NCBI RefSeq assembly: GCF_026341515.1
Contig: NZ_JAPEOK010000001.1
Coordinates: 8,804,001-8,868,000 of the forward strand
Direction: 5' to 3'
DNA length: 64,000 bases
DNA from: Streptomyces sp. NBC_00878
GTDB taxonomy: Bacteria > Actinomycetota > Actinomycetes > Streptomycetales > Streptomycetaceae
In this document: one piece after another, positions 8,784 through 18,572 of the stretch
How positions within the stretch are numbered: the stretch's first letter is position 1
How the letters are laid out: every line of letters starts with the position of its first letter
The notes under the pieces: generated by a model
Seen by the model: the letters and a program-made list of their open reading frames with translations, nothing else
What the model was told of the DNA's origin: nothing
Database searches by the model: none
Made by a program: the position numbers and the translations under genes

Positions 8784-9915
8784 ACTCCCCGTGGGCCGGG
8801 GCCCCGTACACATCACCCTCCAGATGGGACCGAAGCTCACCCGGCCCGTCCCCGCGGAGGTCACGGAAGCCCTGCTCTCCGCCCAGATCACCGCCACCGC
8901 CGGCGACCGCAGCGGCTTCCAGCTCGCCTTCGACCTCACCAAGAACGGGCTGATCAACCGCACCCTGCTCCCGGAGGGGTTCTTCGACCCGAAGACCCGC
9001 GTCATCGTCTCCGTGAGTGTGAAGGGCACGCCCGAGGTGCTCCTCGACGGGCTGATCGTGCGGCAGGAGGTCGGCGCCAGCAACCAGCCGGGCCACTCCA
9101 CGCTCACCGTCACCGGCGAGGACCTCTCCCTGCTCATGGACCTGGAGGAGCGGACCGACCGCTACCCCAACCTGCCGCCGTCCGAGCGTGTCCTGGCCAT
9201 CCTGCGCCGGTACTCCGACTACGGCATCCGGCCGGACGTCTACACGGAGAAGGTCTCCCAGCCCCCGCACCAGGACCTCCGCGTCCACTACCAGACGGGC
9301 ACCGACCTCCAGTACGTCAACGAGCTGGCCCGCGCCAACGGCTACACCTTCTATCTGGAGCCGGGCCCCAACCCGGGCCAGTCGTCCGCCCGTTGGGGCC
9401 CCGAGGTCAGGCTCGGCATCCGCCAGCACGCCCTCAACGTCAACATGGACAACAACTCCACCGTCGACCAGCTGACGTTCGCGTACGACGGCACGGCGCG
9501 GGAGGAACCGCAGGCCCGCTGGCAGGACCCCGGCACCCGGCAGTCCACCCTCCTCCCGCAGCCGCCGATCAGCCCGCTGCGACCGCCCCTCGGCAAGCGG
9601 CCCACGCCCGCGCTCAAGCGCAGGACGCTGTCCGGCACCGCCAAGCAGCAGCGCGAGCAGGCCGAGGCCGAACTCCTCGCCAGGGCCGCCGTGTCCGCCG
9701 ACGTCATCTCGGGCTCCGGCTCGCTCGACGTCAACCGGCACGGCTACCTCCTCGCACCCCGCCAACTGGTCGGCGTGCGCGGCGCCGGACGGGCCTACGA
9801 CGGCGACTACTACGTCAAATCCGTCACGCACACCCTGCGTCCGGGCTCGTACCAACAGAACTTCACCCTCTCCCGGGAGGGCCTCGAAGCCCGCAGCGCC
9901 TACGTCAGGCCCTGA
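8776..9915 (+). CDS. Baseplate hub protein, phage late control gene D / gp27-like
   Basis: This 379-residue protein resembles the gpD/gp27 hub found in phage tails, VgrG N-termini and Afp8. Features include an early Q(I/L)TATAGDRSGFQL strand, LTVTGEDLSLLMDLEER, and a conserved QTGTDLQYVNELARANGYTF segment typical of the hub barrel. The hub forms the trimeric centre of the baseplate and carries the spike. The spike domain is not fused here but encoded by the next gene. A 97-bp spacer with its own GGAGCAG ribosome-binding site separates the two. The start is the GTG inside the end of the LysM gene. Confidence 0.8.
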   Translation: MSELPVGRGPVHITLQMGPKLTRPVPAEVTEALLSAQITATAGDRSGFQLAFDLTKNGLINRTLLPEGFFDPKTRVIVSVSVKGTPEVLLDGLIVRQEVGASNQPGHSTLTVTGEDLSLLMDLEERTDRYPNLPPSERVLAILRRYSDYGIRPDVYTEKVSQPPHQDLRVHYQTGTDLQYVNELARANGYTFYLEPGPNPGQSSARWGPEVRLGIRQHALNVNMDNNSTVDQLTFAYDGTAREEPQARWQDPGTRQSTLLPQPPISPLRPPLGKRPTPALKRRTLSGTAKQQREQAEAELLARAAVSADVISGSGSLDVNRHGYLLAPRQLVGVRGAGRAYDGDYYVKSVTHTLRPGSYQQNFTLSREGLEARSAYVRP

Positions 9916-10012
9916 CCCACCACCGCACGCACGGCCTCGCACCGCCCGGCACACCCACCAGCACTCCACCCGCATCACCCAGCAACACCCCACAGAGCAG
10001 GAGCAGTTCAGC

Positions 10013-10549
10013 ATGGCGGCAACCGGCAATCGCTACCTCGGCAAGTTCCGCGGCCGGGTGATCGACAACAACGACCCGCTGCACATCGGGCGCATCACCG
10101 TCGAGGTCCCGGACGTCCTGGGCGACGAGCCGTCGACCTGGGCGCTGCCCTGTCTGCCGTTCACCGGGCCGGAGGCGGGGCAGTTCGTGGTGCCGCCGCC
10201 GAGGACGGGCGTGTGGGTCGAGTTCGAGCAGGGCGATCCCAGTTTCCCCGTGTGGACGGGGTGTTGGTACGGCGAGCAGAGCGAACTGCCGCCGGACGCG
10301 CGCCGTCTCATCCAGCCGGACTCGCAGGTCAAGCCGGTCGTGGTGCAGACGCCCGGGGCGCACAAGATCGTGATGAGCGATCCGCCGGGCGCGGACCAGG
10401 GAATCCTGCTCCAGGCCCAGGGCGGCGCCTACATCCGCATCACCAAGGAAGCCGTGGTCATCGCGACCGGCGCGGGCGCCGAGGTCCTGCTGCGCGGCAA
10501 CCAAGTGACGATCAACGAGGGCCAGTTGACCGTGCTCTCCAAGCGATAG
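10013..10549 (+). CDS. Baseplate spike OB-fold protein (phage gpV / gp5 N-domain-like)
   Basis: This 178-residue protein begins NRYLGKFRGRVIDNNDPLHI and continues GRITVEVPDVLG, the classical OB-fold start of phage baseplate assembly protein V and the VgrG gp5 domain. GVWVEFEQGDPSFPVWTGCW is the second family signature. The rest is short beta strands that could build the spike needle. It has no lysozyme domain. With the separate hub gene upstream and the PAAR-like gene downstream it completes the puncturing tip. The start ATG follows an AGGAGCAG ribosome-binding site. Confidence 0.85.
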   Translation: MAATGNRYLGKFRGRVIDNNDPLHIGRITVEVPDVLGDEPSTWALPCLPFTGPEAGQFVVPPPRTGVWVEFEQGDPSFPVWTGCWYGEQSELPPDARRLIQPDSQVKPVVVQTPGAHKIVMSDPPGADQGILLQAQGGAYIRITKEAVVIATGAGAEVLLRGNQVTINEGQLTVLSKR

Positions 10550-10569
10550 GAAGACGGGGGACGAATCAC

Positions 10570-10923
10570 GTGTCCAGCGCAACAGGGGCATCCGGCGGTC
10601 TGCTCGGCACCGGTGCCGTGATCAGCTGCCCGCACGGCGGCCGCGCCACCACCGCCACCACATCCACCTCCGCCGTGCTCATGGACGGCATGCCCGTCGC
10701 CACGGCCGCGCACGGGTACGTCGTCACCGGCTGCCCGCACACCGTCGACGGGGTGCCCGTGCCGTGCGTCGCCGTCCGCTGGGCGGCCGACGGCTCCGGC
10801 GTCACGGTCGACGGCGCGTCCGTGCTGCTCGACACCTCCGCGGCCGAGTGCTTCACCGCGGCCTTCGTGCCGCAGGGACCGCCGGTCGTCCAGACCGAGC
10901 GCCGAAAGGTGGCCGTCCGATGA
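10570..10923 (+). CDS. PAAR-like spike-tip protein
   Basis: This 117-residue protein begins at a GTG preceded by GGGGGACG. It has two Cys-Pro-His motifs (ISCPHGG and GCPHTV), a conserved LMDGMPVAT turn, and a beta-rich body. These are consistent with a PAAR or DUF4280-like cone that binds a metal and sharpens the spike. It lies exactly between the spike gene and the gp25-like gene, the expected PAAR position in an eCIS. Its TGA overlaps the next ATG (ATGA). Family assignment rests on motif spacing and position. Confidence 0.7.
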   Translation: MSSATGASGGLLGTGAVISCPHGGRATTATTSTSAVLMDGMPVATAAHGYVVTGCPHTVDGVPVPCVAVRWAADGSGVTVDGASVLLDTSAAECFTAAFVPQGPPVVQTERRKVAVR

Positions 10924-11306
10924 GCCCACGCACCCGCCCGCGCAGCGACATCGCGTTCCCCTTCCGGGCCGACCGCCGTGGCCGTACCGCGCACGCCCGC
11001 CACGACGAGCACGTCCGCGACCTGATCGAACAGGTGCTGTTCACCAGCCCCGGCGAGCGCGTGATGCGCCCCGACTTCGGTTGTGGACTGCTCGACCTGG
11101 TGTTCGCGCCCAACAGCCCCGAACTCACCAGCACCCTCGAACTGTCCGTGCAGGCCTCCTTGCAGCGCTGGCTCGGCGACCTCATCGACGTGGAGGATCT
11201 CGACGTGGTCAGCGAGGACAACGCCGTCCGTGTGCATCTCTCGTACGCCGTGCGCTCCACCGGAACGCGCCGCGACGACGTCTTCGAAGGGAGGCCCGCG
11301 GCATGA
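10920..11306 (+). CDS. Baseplate wedge protein, gp25-like
   Basis: This 128-residue protein contains the gp25/Afp9 signature: IEQVLFTSPGERVMRPDFGCGL followed by LVFAPNSPEL and a helix ending in RWLGDLIDVEDLDV. gp25-like proteins link the sheath to the wedge and nucleate sheath assembly. Both ends overlap neighbours by 4 bp (ATGA), so it is translated as part of the operon. Size and motifs match the family well. Confidence 0.9.
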   Translation: MSPRTRPRSDIAFPFRADRRGRTAHARHDEHVRDLIEQVLFTSPGERVMRPDFGCGLLDLVFAPNSPELTSTLELSVQASLQRWLGDLIDVEDLDVVSEDNAVRVHLSYAVRSTGTRRDDVFEGRPAA

Positions 11307-14300
11307 CGAGCACGGGTACGACCACCACCTCTCGCCGGTCGAAGGTAAGGGCCGCCCAGCTCAACGGAGTTGACGCCGTCGAGGTCGGCGATGACGGGCT
11401 CACGCTCACCGTCACCTTCCTTGGCAAGGCCCCGCACGGCCTGTGCGCCGAGAACGTACGCATCGACGGCGGCCGCCGCATCATCGGACTCACCGACATC
11501 ACAGTCGTCGACGTGAGCGTCGAGCGCGAGGACGACCCCGAACTCGATGACCGGCTGTACGTCACCCTCGACCGCGCGGGCGACACCTCCCGCTACCGGC
11601 TCTCCCTCGTGGAGACCGACCCGTACGGACGCCCGGGGACCGAGCCGTACCGAGGCTTCGATCAGCGCTACCACAGCGCGGCCTTCGCCTTCCGGCCCGA
11701 CTGCCCGACGCCCTTCGACTGCGAGGACGGGCATGAGCACGAACAGGCCTTCCCGGAGGCGCCCGTCGTCGACTACACCGCGCGCGACTACGAGACCATC
11801 CGCAAGCTGCTCCTCGACCGGCTCGCGCTCACCACGCCCGACTGGATCGAGCGCAGCCCCGCCGACCTCGGCACGACGCTCGTCGAGCTGCTCGCGTACA
11901 CCGGCGACCAGATCAGCTACCAGCAGGACGCGGTCGCCACGGAGGCGTACCTCGACACCGCGCGCCGCCGCGTCTCCGTACGCCGCCACGTCCGGCTCAT
12001 CGACTACGCGATGCACGACGGCTCCAACTCCCGTGCGTACGTGACCGTGGAGACCGCCGGCGAGCACACGCTGCTGCCGGGCACGTACCGCTTCGCCTCC
12101 GTCGACGTACGCACCCTCGACCCGCACGACCGGCCGGAGCCCGGTACGGTCATCGACGACGGGGACCTCGCCGAACTCGACGAGCGTGGATCGGTGGAGG
12201 TCTTCGAACCGGTCGCGTCCGCCGACCCGTTGGAGCTGCGGGCCGCCCACAACGCGATCCGTCTGTGGACCTGGGGCGGCGAGGTGCCCACCCTGCCCAA
12301 GGGCGCGAACGCCGCGACCCTGCGCGACGAGTGGCGCGACGCGGAGACCTGCGAGGAGCGCCGACTCGACCTGAAGCCGGGCGACTTGCTCGTCCTGGAG
12401 GAAGTGAAGGGCCCGCGCACCGGTACTCCCGGCGACGCAAACCCCGCCCACCGGCAGGCCGTTCGCCTGACCTCCGTCACCCCCGGCGTCGACCGGATCG
12501 AGGACCAGCCCGTCCTGGAGGTCACCTGGGCCGCCGGAGACGCCCTCCGCTTCCCGTTCTGCCTCGCCACCCGCGGCGGACGCGACTGCGAGCCCGTCGA
12601 GGACGTGACGCTCGCACGCGGCAATGTCGTTCTCGTCGACCACGGCCGCTCCCTGAACTGGTGCGGCGACGGCCTGCCGGAGAGGGTGACCGTGCCGCCC
12701 GTGCCCGCCGTCGTCGGCTCCTGCGACCCCCCGGCCTTCGGCTGCCGGGACCGCGACGAGGGCAACGCGCCCGCCCGGCTCATCAACTCCCTTACGGACA
12801 AAGCCGAATGCGGCGACCCTCTCACCCCGGACGACGTCCGAGAGCTGTTCGACGCCGTCGGCGAGGACGCGACCGTACGCGCGGGCCTGGGCCTTGAGCT
12901 CGCCGGGCAGCGGCAGGAAAGGGTGGTGCCGGGCACGGCGTACGCGCAGGTCGCGGCCCTCAGGACCCTGCTCGCCCAGTCCGTCTACCCCGGCATCGCG
13001 CCCCGCTTCCGGCCGGTCCTCGGCCGCTCGCCCGTGACGCAGGCCGTCCCGTTCCCGGACCCGCGGACCGTCGCGGCCGGCCAGGCCGAGCGGATCGCCG
13101 CCATCCCCGGACGGGTCAGGCAGCGCCTCGTCGAGCTGTGGCGCAGCGCCCGCGACCGCGACGGGCTCGGCGAGCAGGAGATCGCCGAACTCACCGTGAT
13201 CTACGGCCTGAAGACACTGGAGCACCTCGAACTCCACCTCCACCCGGTCCGTGCCCTGCGTGAACTCCTCTTCCGCAGCGACCAGTTGCTCGACGAGAAG
13301 CTGCGCCGCGTCGAGGTGCTCACGGCACGGGCCCGCGCGGGCACGGTCCTCGACGGGCACATCGCCTGGGAGATCGCGCACAGTTGGGGCCCTGCGTACG
13401 CCGCCGGACTGCACCCGGACGAGTTGGTGCTGTGCGGCCCCGCCTCGGCGGCGCTCCGCCACGACCCGCGCCAGGCGCTGCCCGCCGTACGGCTCCACGA
13501 CGGCGACGGCGACGGCGACTGTGACGGTGACGGTGACGTGACGTGGGAGCCGCGCCGCGACCTCCTCGACAGCACCTCCCGCGACCGGCACTTCGTCGGT
13601 GAACTGGAGGACGACGGCCGCCTCGCCCTGCGCTTCGGCGACGGCCGGCACGGCGCTCGTCCGACCCCCGGCGCCCGGCTCGAACTCCGCTACCGGCTCG
13701 GCGGAGGCACCGCCGGAAACGTCGGCGCGGAGGCTATCAACCACCTCGTCCTGTGCAATGACAGTGACAGTGACAGCGGCGACCGCGAGGAGCCGCCGGT
13801 GGCCGGCGTACGCAACCCGCTGCCCGCCGTGGGCGGCACGGAGCCCGAACCGGTCGAGCAGGTGCGCCAGTTGGCCCCGCTCGACCTGCGCCGCACCCGT
13901 CTGCGCGCGGTCACCGCCGAGGACTACGCGGCCCTCGCCTCCGCCCTGCCCGGGGTGCAGCGCGCCGCCGCCGCGATCCGCTGGACCGGCAGCGTCCAGG
14001 AGGCCCACATCGCCGTCGACCCGTACGGCACCGGCGCCCCCTCGGACGGGCTGCTCGCCGAGGTGGCCCAGGCCCTTGAGGCGTACCGGCGCATCGGCCA
14101 CGACCTCGTGGTCGGCCCCGCCCGGCTGGTGCCGCTGGACATCGCGCTGACGGTGTGCGCCAAGCCCGGCCACCAGCACGGGCAGATCCTGGCCGAGCTG
14201 TACCGCGTACTCGGCAGCGGACGCCTGTCGGGCGGGCGGCTCGGCTTCTTCCACCCGGACGCGCTGACGTTCGGCGAACCGGTCCGGCTCAGCCGCCTGG

Positions 14301-14494
14301 TCGCCGTCGCGGCCGCGGTGCCGGGCGTCGAGAGCGTCGAGGTCACGCGGCTTCGAAGGCTGTTCCACGAGGACCGAGGAGAGAGGGAGGACGGCGTGCT
14401 GCGGCTCGGCCCGCTGGAGATCGCCACCTGCGACAACGACCCCGACCGGCCGGAGAACGGCCGCCTTGCGATATCCCTCGGAGGTGCCCGATGA
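11303..14494 (+). CDS. Baseplate assembly protein J-like (Afp11/gp6 type), large
   Basis: This 1063-residue protein contains the baseplate-J/gp6 pattern: VVDYTARDYETIRKLLLDRL near residue 155, PADLGTTLVELLAYTGDQIS near residue 190, and RRRVSVRRHVRLIDYAMHDG shortly after. A C-terminal part has the LPGVQRAAAAIRWTGSVQEA and VEVTRLRR segments typical of gpJ. Putative baseplate assembly proteins of this length are standard in actinobacterial eCIS. It forms the wedge ring with the next gene product. The ATG at 11303 and the TGA at 14494 both overlap neighbouring genes. Confidence 0.85.
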   Translation: MTSTGTTTTSRRSKVRAAQLNGVDAVEVGDDGLTLTVTFLGKAPHGLCAENVRIDGGRRIIGLTDITVVDVSVEREDDPELDDRLYVTLDRAGDTSRYRLSLVETDPYGRPGTEPYRGFDQRYHSAAFAFRPDCPTPFDCEDGHEHEQAFPEAPVVDYTARDYETIRKLLLDRLALTTPDWIERSPADLGTTLVELLAYTGDQISYQQDAVATEAYLDTARRRVSVRRHVRLIDYAMHDGSNSRAYVTVETAGEHTLLPGTYRFASVDVRTLDPHDRPEPGTVIDDGDLAELDERGSVEVFEPVASADPLELRAAHNAIRLWTWGGEVPTLPKGANAATLRDEWRDAETCEERRLDLKPGDLLVLEEVKGPRTGTPGDANPAHRQAVRLTSVTPGVDRIEDQPVLEVTWAAGDALRFPFCLATRGGRDCEPVEDVTLARGNVVLVDHGRSLNWCGDGLPERVTVPPVPAVVGSCDPPAFGCRDRDEGNAPARLINSLTDKAECGDPLTPDDVRELFDAVGEDATVRAGLGLELAGQRQERVVPGTAYAQVAALRTLLAQSVYPGIAPRFRPVLGRSPVTQAVPFPDPRTVAAGQAERIAAIPGRVRQRLVELWRSARDRDGLGEQEIAELTVIYGLKTLEHLELHLHPVRALRELLFRSDQLLDEKLRRVEVLTARARAGTVLDGHIAWEIAHSWGPAYAAGLHPDELVLCGPASAALRHDPRQALPAVRLHDGDGDGDCDGDGDVTWEPRRDLLDSTSRDRHFVGELEDDGRLALRFGDGRHGARPTPGARLELRYRLGGGTAGNVGAEAINHLVLCNDSDSDSGDREEPPVAGVRNPLPAVGGTEPEPVEQVRQLAPLDLRRTRLRAVTAEDYAALASALPGVQRAAAAIRWTGSVQEAHIAVDPYGTGAPSDGLLAEVAQALEAYRRIGHDLVVGPARLVPLDIALTVCAKPGHQHGQILAELYRVLGSGRLSGGRLGFFHPDALTFGEPVRLSRLVAVAAAVPGVESVEVTRLRRLFHEDRGEREDGVLRLGPLEIATCDNDPDRPENGRLAISLGGAR

Positions 14495-17400
14495 ACGACG
14501 ACGACTGCACCTGCGGCGGCGCGTGCGGCCATGGCGCGTCCGGTGGCGGCCTGTCCGGCGGCGGTACGTGCGATTGCGGCGGCGCGTGCGGCGGCCACGA
14601 CGAGCGCCTCGCCCCCGCCCCGCTCCACAACCCTCCCGGCCGCACGGCCCTCGACTACCGCGTCGGCGCGTACGGCTCCTTCCTGGCGGCCCAGCTCGAC
14701 CGGCTCGCCTCGCCCGCGTACCCGGCCCTGAAGGGGCTCACGGTCCGCACCCCCGACGACCCGGCCATCGGTCTCCTCGACGCCACCGCCGTCCTCGGTG
14801 ACCTGCTCACCTTCCACTCCGAGCGGATCGCCGACGAGGCCTATCTGCGCACGGCCAATGAGCACCGCTCGCTGGCGCTGCTCGGCCGACTGGTCGGGCA
14901 CCGGCCGCGGCCCGGCGTCGCCGCCTCGACCCACCTCGCGTACAGCCTCGAACGCGATCCGCGCGCCGAGACCCTGCCCGTGGTGATCCCGCGCGGCGCG
15001 CAGAGCCACAGCGTGCCCGCGTCCGCCGACGAGGAGTCGCAGACCTTCGAGACGAGCCGCGACCTCACGGCCCGCTGGGACTGGAACGAGCTGAAGGTCC
15101 GGCGCCGCCGCCCCTCCCTCGTCACCCCGGCCGACCTGGCGCGCCGCTCCGAGCTCTTCGTCGAGGGCACCGCCAACTCCCTCCAGACCGGCAACCAGTT
15201 GCTCTTCGTCTTCGGTGAACGGGCGGGCGCGCAACGCACGTTGCTGCCCGTGGCGAGCGTACGGATCGACCGCGACGACGAGATCACCGCGATCGCCCTG
15301 GCCCAGTCGGCCCCGCCCACCTTCAGGGAACTCGTCGACGAGGTACGACGGTGGACCGCCGAACCCGAGGCCCCCGGCGAGCCGGGCGACGAACCGCCCA
15401 CCCCGGAGGTCCCCAACCCGCGCCCGGTCAGCCGCCTCATCGAGGACTTCGACGACCAGGTCCTCGCCCCACTGCGCGCAGACCTGGACACGATCACAAC
15501 CTCGGAGAGCCTCGCGGCCCGACTCGCCGAGCCCGTCGCCCGCCTCGGCGAGGCACAGGTCCTCGCGACGCCGTACGAGGATGTCGCGGCGTGGTTCGAG
15601 CAGTTGGAGGCCGTCCTGGCCGAACTGGCCGAGCGGGCCCTGGAGTTGGCCCCCTCGCAGCCGGTGCCGCCGACGGACGAGCAGGGCTCGGCAGCGACGA
15701 ACGACCCGGGCCCATCGATGTCGGACGCCCAGGGCTCAGCGGCAGCGGCCGGTCAGGGCCCGGCGGTAGGGGCTGGTCAGGGCCGGATCGCGAACGCCGC
15801 AACGAGCGCGACGTACGCAACAAGCGAGACCGCGACACCGAGCCGAACCGCGGCACCGAGCCGAACGGCGGCACCGAGCCGAACCGCCGCACCCAGCCCA
15901 ACGGCTCCCCCTGCCCCCACCCCCCTCGCCCGGCGTGAAGCCGCGCTCCAAGCGCTCGGCTCCGTCCTGCCCGCCCTACGCGGCAAGGCACCGGCACCCA
16001 CGGTGGGTACCGGGCCCCGCCGCCCCGGCGCCGACACGGCCCGGCTGCTCTCCGCCCTGAACCCCGGCCTGACCGGCCTCTACCCGGCCTGGCGGACGGC
16101 CGCCGCCCCCGGCACCCCGCAACTCCTGCGGGAACTCCTCGCGATGCGCGTGACCACCGCCCCCTTCGGGGCCATGGCCCCGCTCAAGCCGGTCCAGGAC
16201 GACCGCGGCCGGGTCATCCGCACCGCGGACTGGCCCCTCACCGGCGCCGCCCTGGTCACCATGCGCGTCGTGTTCGACACGGCGGGCAGGATCCCGGTGC
16301 GGGCCGAGTTCCAGTACGTCGAGGGCGCCAGCTCCGACCAGCGCGCGGAGAACCTGCCGGTCGCGGCGCCGGTCACCTTCCACCTCGGCGCGGGCGAGGT
16401 GGACCTGTCCACCCGGGCGGGCCAGGACCGCGAGCTGAGCTGGCTCAACCGGCGCCCCACCGACTCCCAGGAACCCGGCGTCACCGCGGTCCTCCGCGAG
16501 GGCCTGCCCAACCGCACCCTCTTCGTGTCGCGCCCGGACGCGGACGGTCTGGTCCACGTGGGCGTGCACAACGGCACGTCCGAGCAGGTCGCCCTCCGGC
16601 CCGGCGTCCCGGCGCGGTTCACGCACGGCGAGTACGAGGTGAGCCTCACGTACACCGTGGGCAGTGCCGCGCCGAACGTGGAGGTGGTCATCGCCTCGAA
16701 GCCGGAGCCCACCAACCGCCGGGTCCTGCAACTGGACAGTGTGCACGACGGCATCACGGTCGGCAGCTGGGTCGCGATCCAGCGGCCCGGCAAGGGAGTT
16801 GAGGGCGGCATCCCGGGCGACAAGAAGCTCGCGTTCGTCACCACGAAGGTCGTGGCCGCGCGCACCGCCGCCTACACCAACTACGGCATCACCGGACGCG
16901 GCACCGAACTCGTCCTGGCCGACCCGTGGCTGGACGAGTTCGACGTCCTGCTCTCGCACATCCGCGACACCACCGTCCACGCGGACGGCGAACCGCTGCG
17001 CCTGGCCGACGAGCCGCTGGGCGAGGACGTGCACGGCAACGAGATCGAACTCGCCGAGCTGTACGACGGGTTGCGGCCGGGCCGCACACTGATCGTCGGC
17101 GGTGAGCGCAGCGACATCCCCGGCGCGGCAGCAGTGCAGGCCACGGAGGTCGTCACCATCGCGGCCGCCGACCCCGCGGTCGATCCCCAACTGCCCGGCG
17201 ACCACGTCCACACGAGGCTGACGCTCACCGCGGACCTCGCGTACCGCTACCGCCGCGAGAGCGTGCGGATCCTCGGCAACGTGGTCGAGGCGACCCATGG
17301 CGAGGGCCGGGACGAGCCGATCGGCAGCGGCGACTCGGACCGTACGAACCAGACGTTCGCGCTCTGGCAGTCCCCGCTCACCTGGCTCGCCGACGACAAC

Positions 17401-18534
17401 CCCCTCGGCGCCACCCCGGTCCTGGAGGTCAGGGTCGACGGGGTGCTCTGGCACGAGGTCGACAGCCTCGCCGGGCGCGGCCCGCGCGAGCGCGTCTACA
17501 TAACAGGGACCACCGCCGACGGCCGCACCACCGTGACCTTTGGCGACGGCGTCCACGGCGCCCGCCTGCCCAGCGGCCACGAGAACATCCGCGCCCGCTA
17601 CCGCTTCGGCACCGGCAGGGCCGCCAACGTCGCCGCGGGCCGCATCACCCAGGCCCTCACCCGCCCCCTCGGCGTCACCGCGGTCACCAACCCACGCCCC
17701 GCCACCGGCGGCGCCGACGCCGACGGACCCGCACTGACGAGGCGTACGGTCCCGCTGGCCGTCTCGGCCCTGGACCGCCTGGTGTCGGAGGCCGACTACG
17801 AGGACTTCTCACGCTCCCGGGCCGGCATCGGCCGCGCCGCCGCGCGCGAACTCTTCGACGGACGGCGGCGCGTGCTCCATGTGACGGTCGCGGGCACGGA
17901 CGACGTGCCGATCGCCGACGACTCGGATCTCCTGCGCGCCCTGCGCGGCGCGCTCACCGAGTACGGCGACCCGAACCTCCCGGTCCGCGTGGACGTCCGT
18001 GAACTCGTCGCGCTCCTCGTCGCCGCGAAGGTGAAACTGGCGCCCGACCACACCTGGGAGATCGTCGAACCCCGCCTGCGCCAGGCCCTGCTGCGCCGAC
18101 TCGGCTTCGAGGGACGGGAGTTGGGGCAGCCCGCCCGCCTCTCCGAGATCCTGGCCACGGCCCACCAGGTGCCGGGCGTCGACTACGTGGACGTCGACGT
18201 CTTCACCGGCGTCCCCGCCTCCGCGACCCCCGAGGAACTCACGAAGCTCCTCGCGAATCCAGGCCTGCCGAAGGCATCGGTCCCGGCGCGCGGGGCGACG
18301 TACGACGAGAAGATCCACACGGTCCGCAAGAAGGAGGGCGAGACGCTCTCGGAGGTCTGCGCCCGGCACGGCGTCCCGCTCGCCGAACTCCTGCGCCTGA
18401 ACCCCGACATCACCGACACCCGCCGCCTGGCGAAGGGCCGTTCGGTGTTCGTCTTCCGCGGCATCCGCCCGGCGCGGCTCGCCCTGCTGTCGCCGAAGGC
18501 CGCGGACACCCTGATTCTGACGGAGGTCAAGTGA
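14491..18534 (+). CDS. Second giant baseplate J-like protein with Cys-rich head and LysM-like tail
   Basis: This 1347-residue protein starts at the ATG overlapping the previous stop. Residues 1-35 are a Cys/Gly/His-rich head with two CxCGGACG repeats. The next part resembles the J-like/gp7 family (LDATAVLGDLLTFHSERIAD and LRTANEHRSLALLGRLVGHR). Residues about 390-480 are low-complexity sequence containing hexapeptide repeats of the form A-P-S-R-T-A. A long beta-rich middle follows, then a gpJ-like C-terminal part (LDRLVSEADYEDFSRSRAGI). The last 75 residues carry a LysM-like module starting HTVRKKEGETLSEVCARHG. It probably forms the second wedge component. The Cys-rich head is unusual for a baseplate protein. 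Confidence 0.8.
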   Translation: MNDDDCTCGGACGHGASGGGLSGGGTCDCGGACGGHDERLAPAPLHNPPGRTALDYRVGAYGSFLAAQLDRLASPAYPALKGLTVRTPDDPAIGLLDATAVLGDLLTFHSERIADEAYLRTANEHRSLALLGRLVGHRPRPGVAASTHLAYSLERDPRAETLPVVIPRGAQSHSVPASADEESQTFETSRDLTARWDWNELKVRRRRPSLVTPADLARRSELFVEGTANSLQTGNQLLFVFGERAGAQRTLLPVASVRIDRDDEITAIALAQSAPPTFRELVDEVRRWTAEPEAPGEPGDEPPTPEVPNPRPVSRLIEDFDDQVLAPLRADLDTITTSESLAARLAEPVARLGEAQVLATPYEDVAAWFEQLEAVLAELAERALELAPSQPVPPTDEQGSAATNDPGPSMSDAQGSAAAAGQGPAVGAGQGRIANAATSATYATSETATPSRTAAPSRTAAPSRTAAPSPTAPPAPTPLARREAALQALGSVLPALRGKAPAPTVGTGPRRPGADTARLLSALNPGLTGLYPAWRTAAAPGTPQLLRELLAMRVTTAPFGAMAPLKPVQDDRGRVIRTADWPLTGAALVTMRVVFDTAGRIPVRAEFQYVEGASSDQRAENLPVAAPVTFHLGAGEVDLSTRAGQDRELSWLNRRPTDSQEPGVTAVLREGLPNRTLFVSRPDADGLVHVGVHNGTSEQVALRPGVPARFTHGEYEVSLTYTVGSAAPNVEVVIASKPEPTNRRVLQLDSVHDGITVGSWVAIQRPGKGVEGGIPGDKKLAFVTTKVVAARTAAYTNYGITGRGTELVLADPWLDEFDVLLSHIRDTTVHADGEPLRLADEPLGEDVHGNEIELAELYDGLRPGRTLIVGGERSDIPGAAAVQATEVVTIAAADPAVDPQLPGDHVHTRLTLTADLAYRYRRESVRILGNVVEATHGEGRDEPIGSGDSDRTNQTFALWQSPLTWLADDNPLGATPVLEVRVDGVLWHEVDSLAGRGPRERVYITGTTADGRTTVTFGDGVHGARLPSGHENIRARYRFGTGRAANVAAGRITQALTRPLGVTAVTNPRPATGGADADGPALTRRTVPLAVSALDRLVSEADYEDFSRSRAGIGRAAARELFDGRRRVLHVTVAGTDDVPIADDSDLLRALRGALTEYGDPNLPVRVDVRELVALLVAAKVKLAPDHTWEIVEPRLRQALLRRLGFEGRELGQPARLSEILATAHQVPGVDYVDVDVFTGVPASATPEELTKLLANPGLPKASVPARGATYDEKIHTVRKKEGETLSEVCARHGVPLAELLRLNPDITDTRRLAKGRSVFVFRGIRPARLALLSPKAADTLILTEVK
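15837..15908 (+). repeat. 18-bp in-frame tandem repeat in the second J-like gene
   Basis: Four copies of ACCGAGCCGAACCGCGGC-type units, the last degenerate, encode the A-P-S-R-T-A hexapeptide. They lie inside the low-complexity linker and are likely length-variable. Confidence 0.7.
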
Positions 18535-18572
18535 TGTCCCGGCACACCAAGTTCGAGACGGAGGCCGTGTGA
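18534..18572 (+). CDS. 12-codon mini-ORF bridging two baseplate genes
   Basis: ATG at 18534 overlaps the preceding stop as TGATG. It encodes MSRHTKFETEAV, and its own TGA overlaps the next ATG, again as TGATG. The bases around both start sites are near copies (GTGATGTCC-C/A-GG), so it may be a duplicated start region. The internal GGAGG at 18560-18564 also serves as ribosome-binding site for the next gene. It may act only as a coupling leader; no protein function is claimed. Confidence 0.4.
   Translation: MSRHTKFETEAV

Noticed and set aside
10853..14368. 1171-codon open frame on the minus strand opposite the first J-like gene
   Set aside because: Arg/Gly/Val/Glu-rich shadow typical of high-G+C third-position bias. 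The plus strand carries clear baseplate motifs with overlapping operon junctions.
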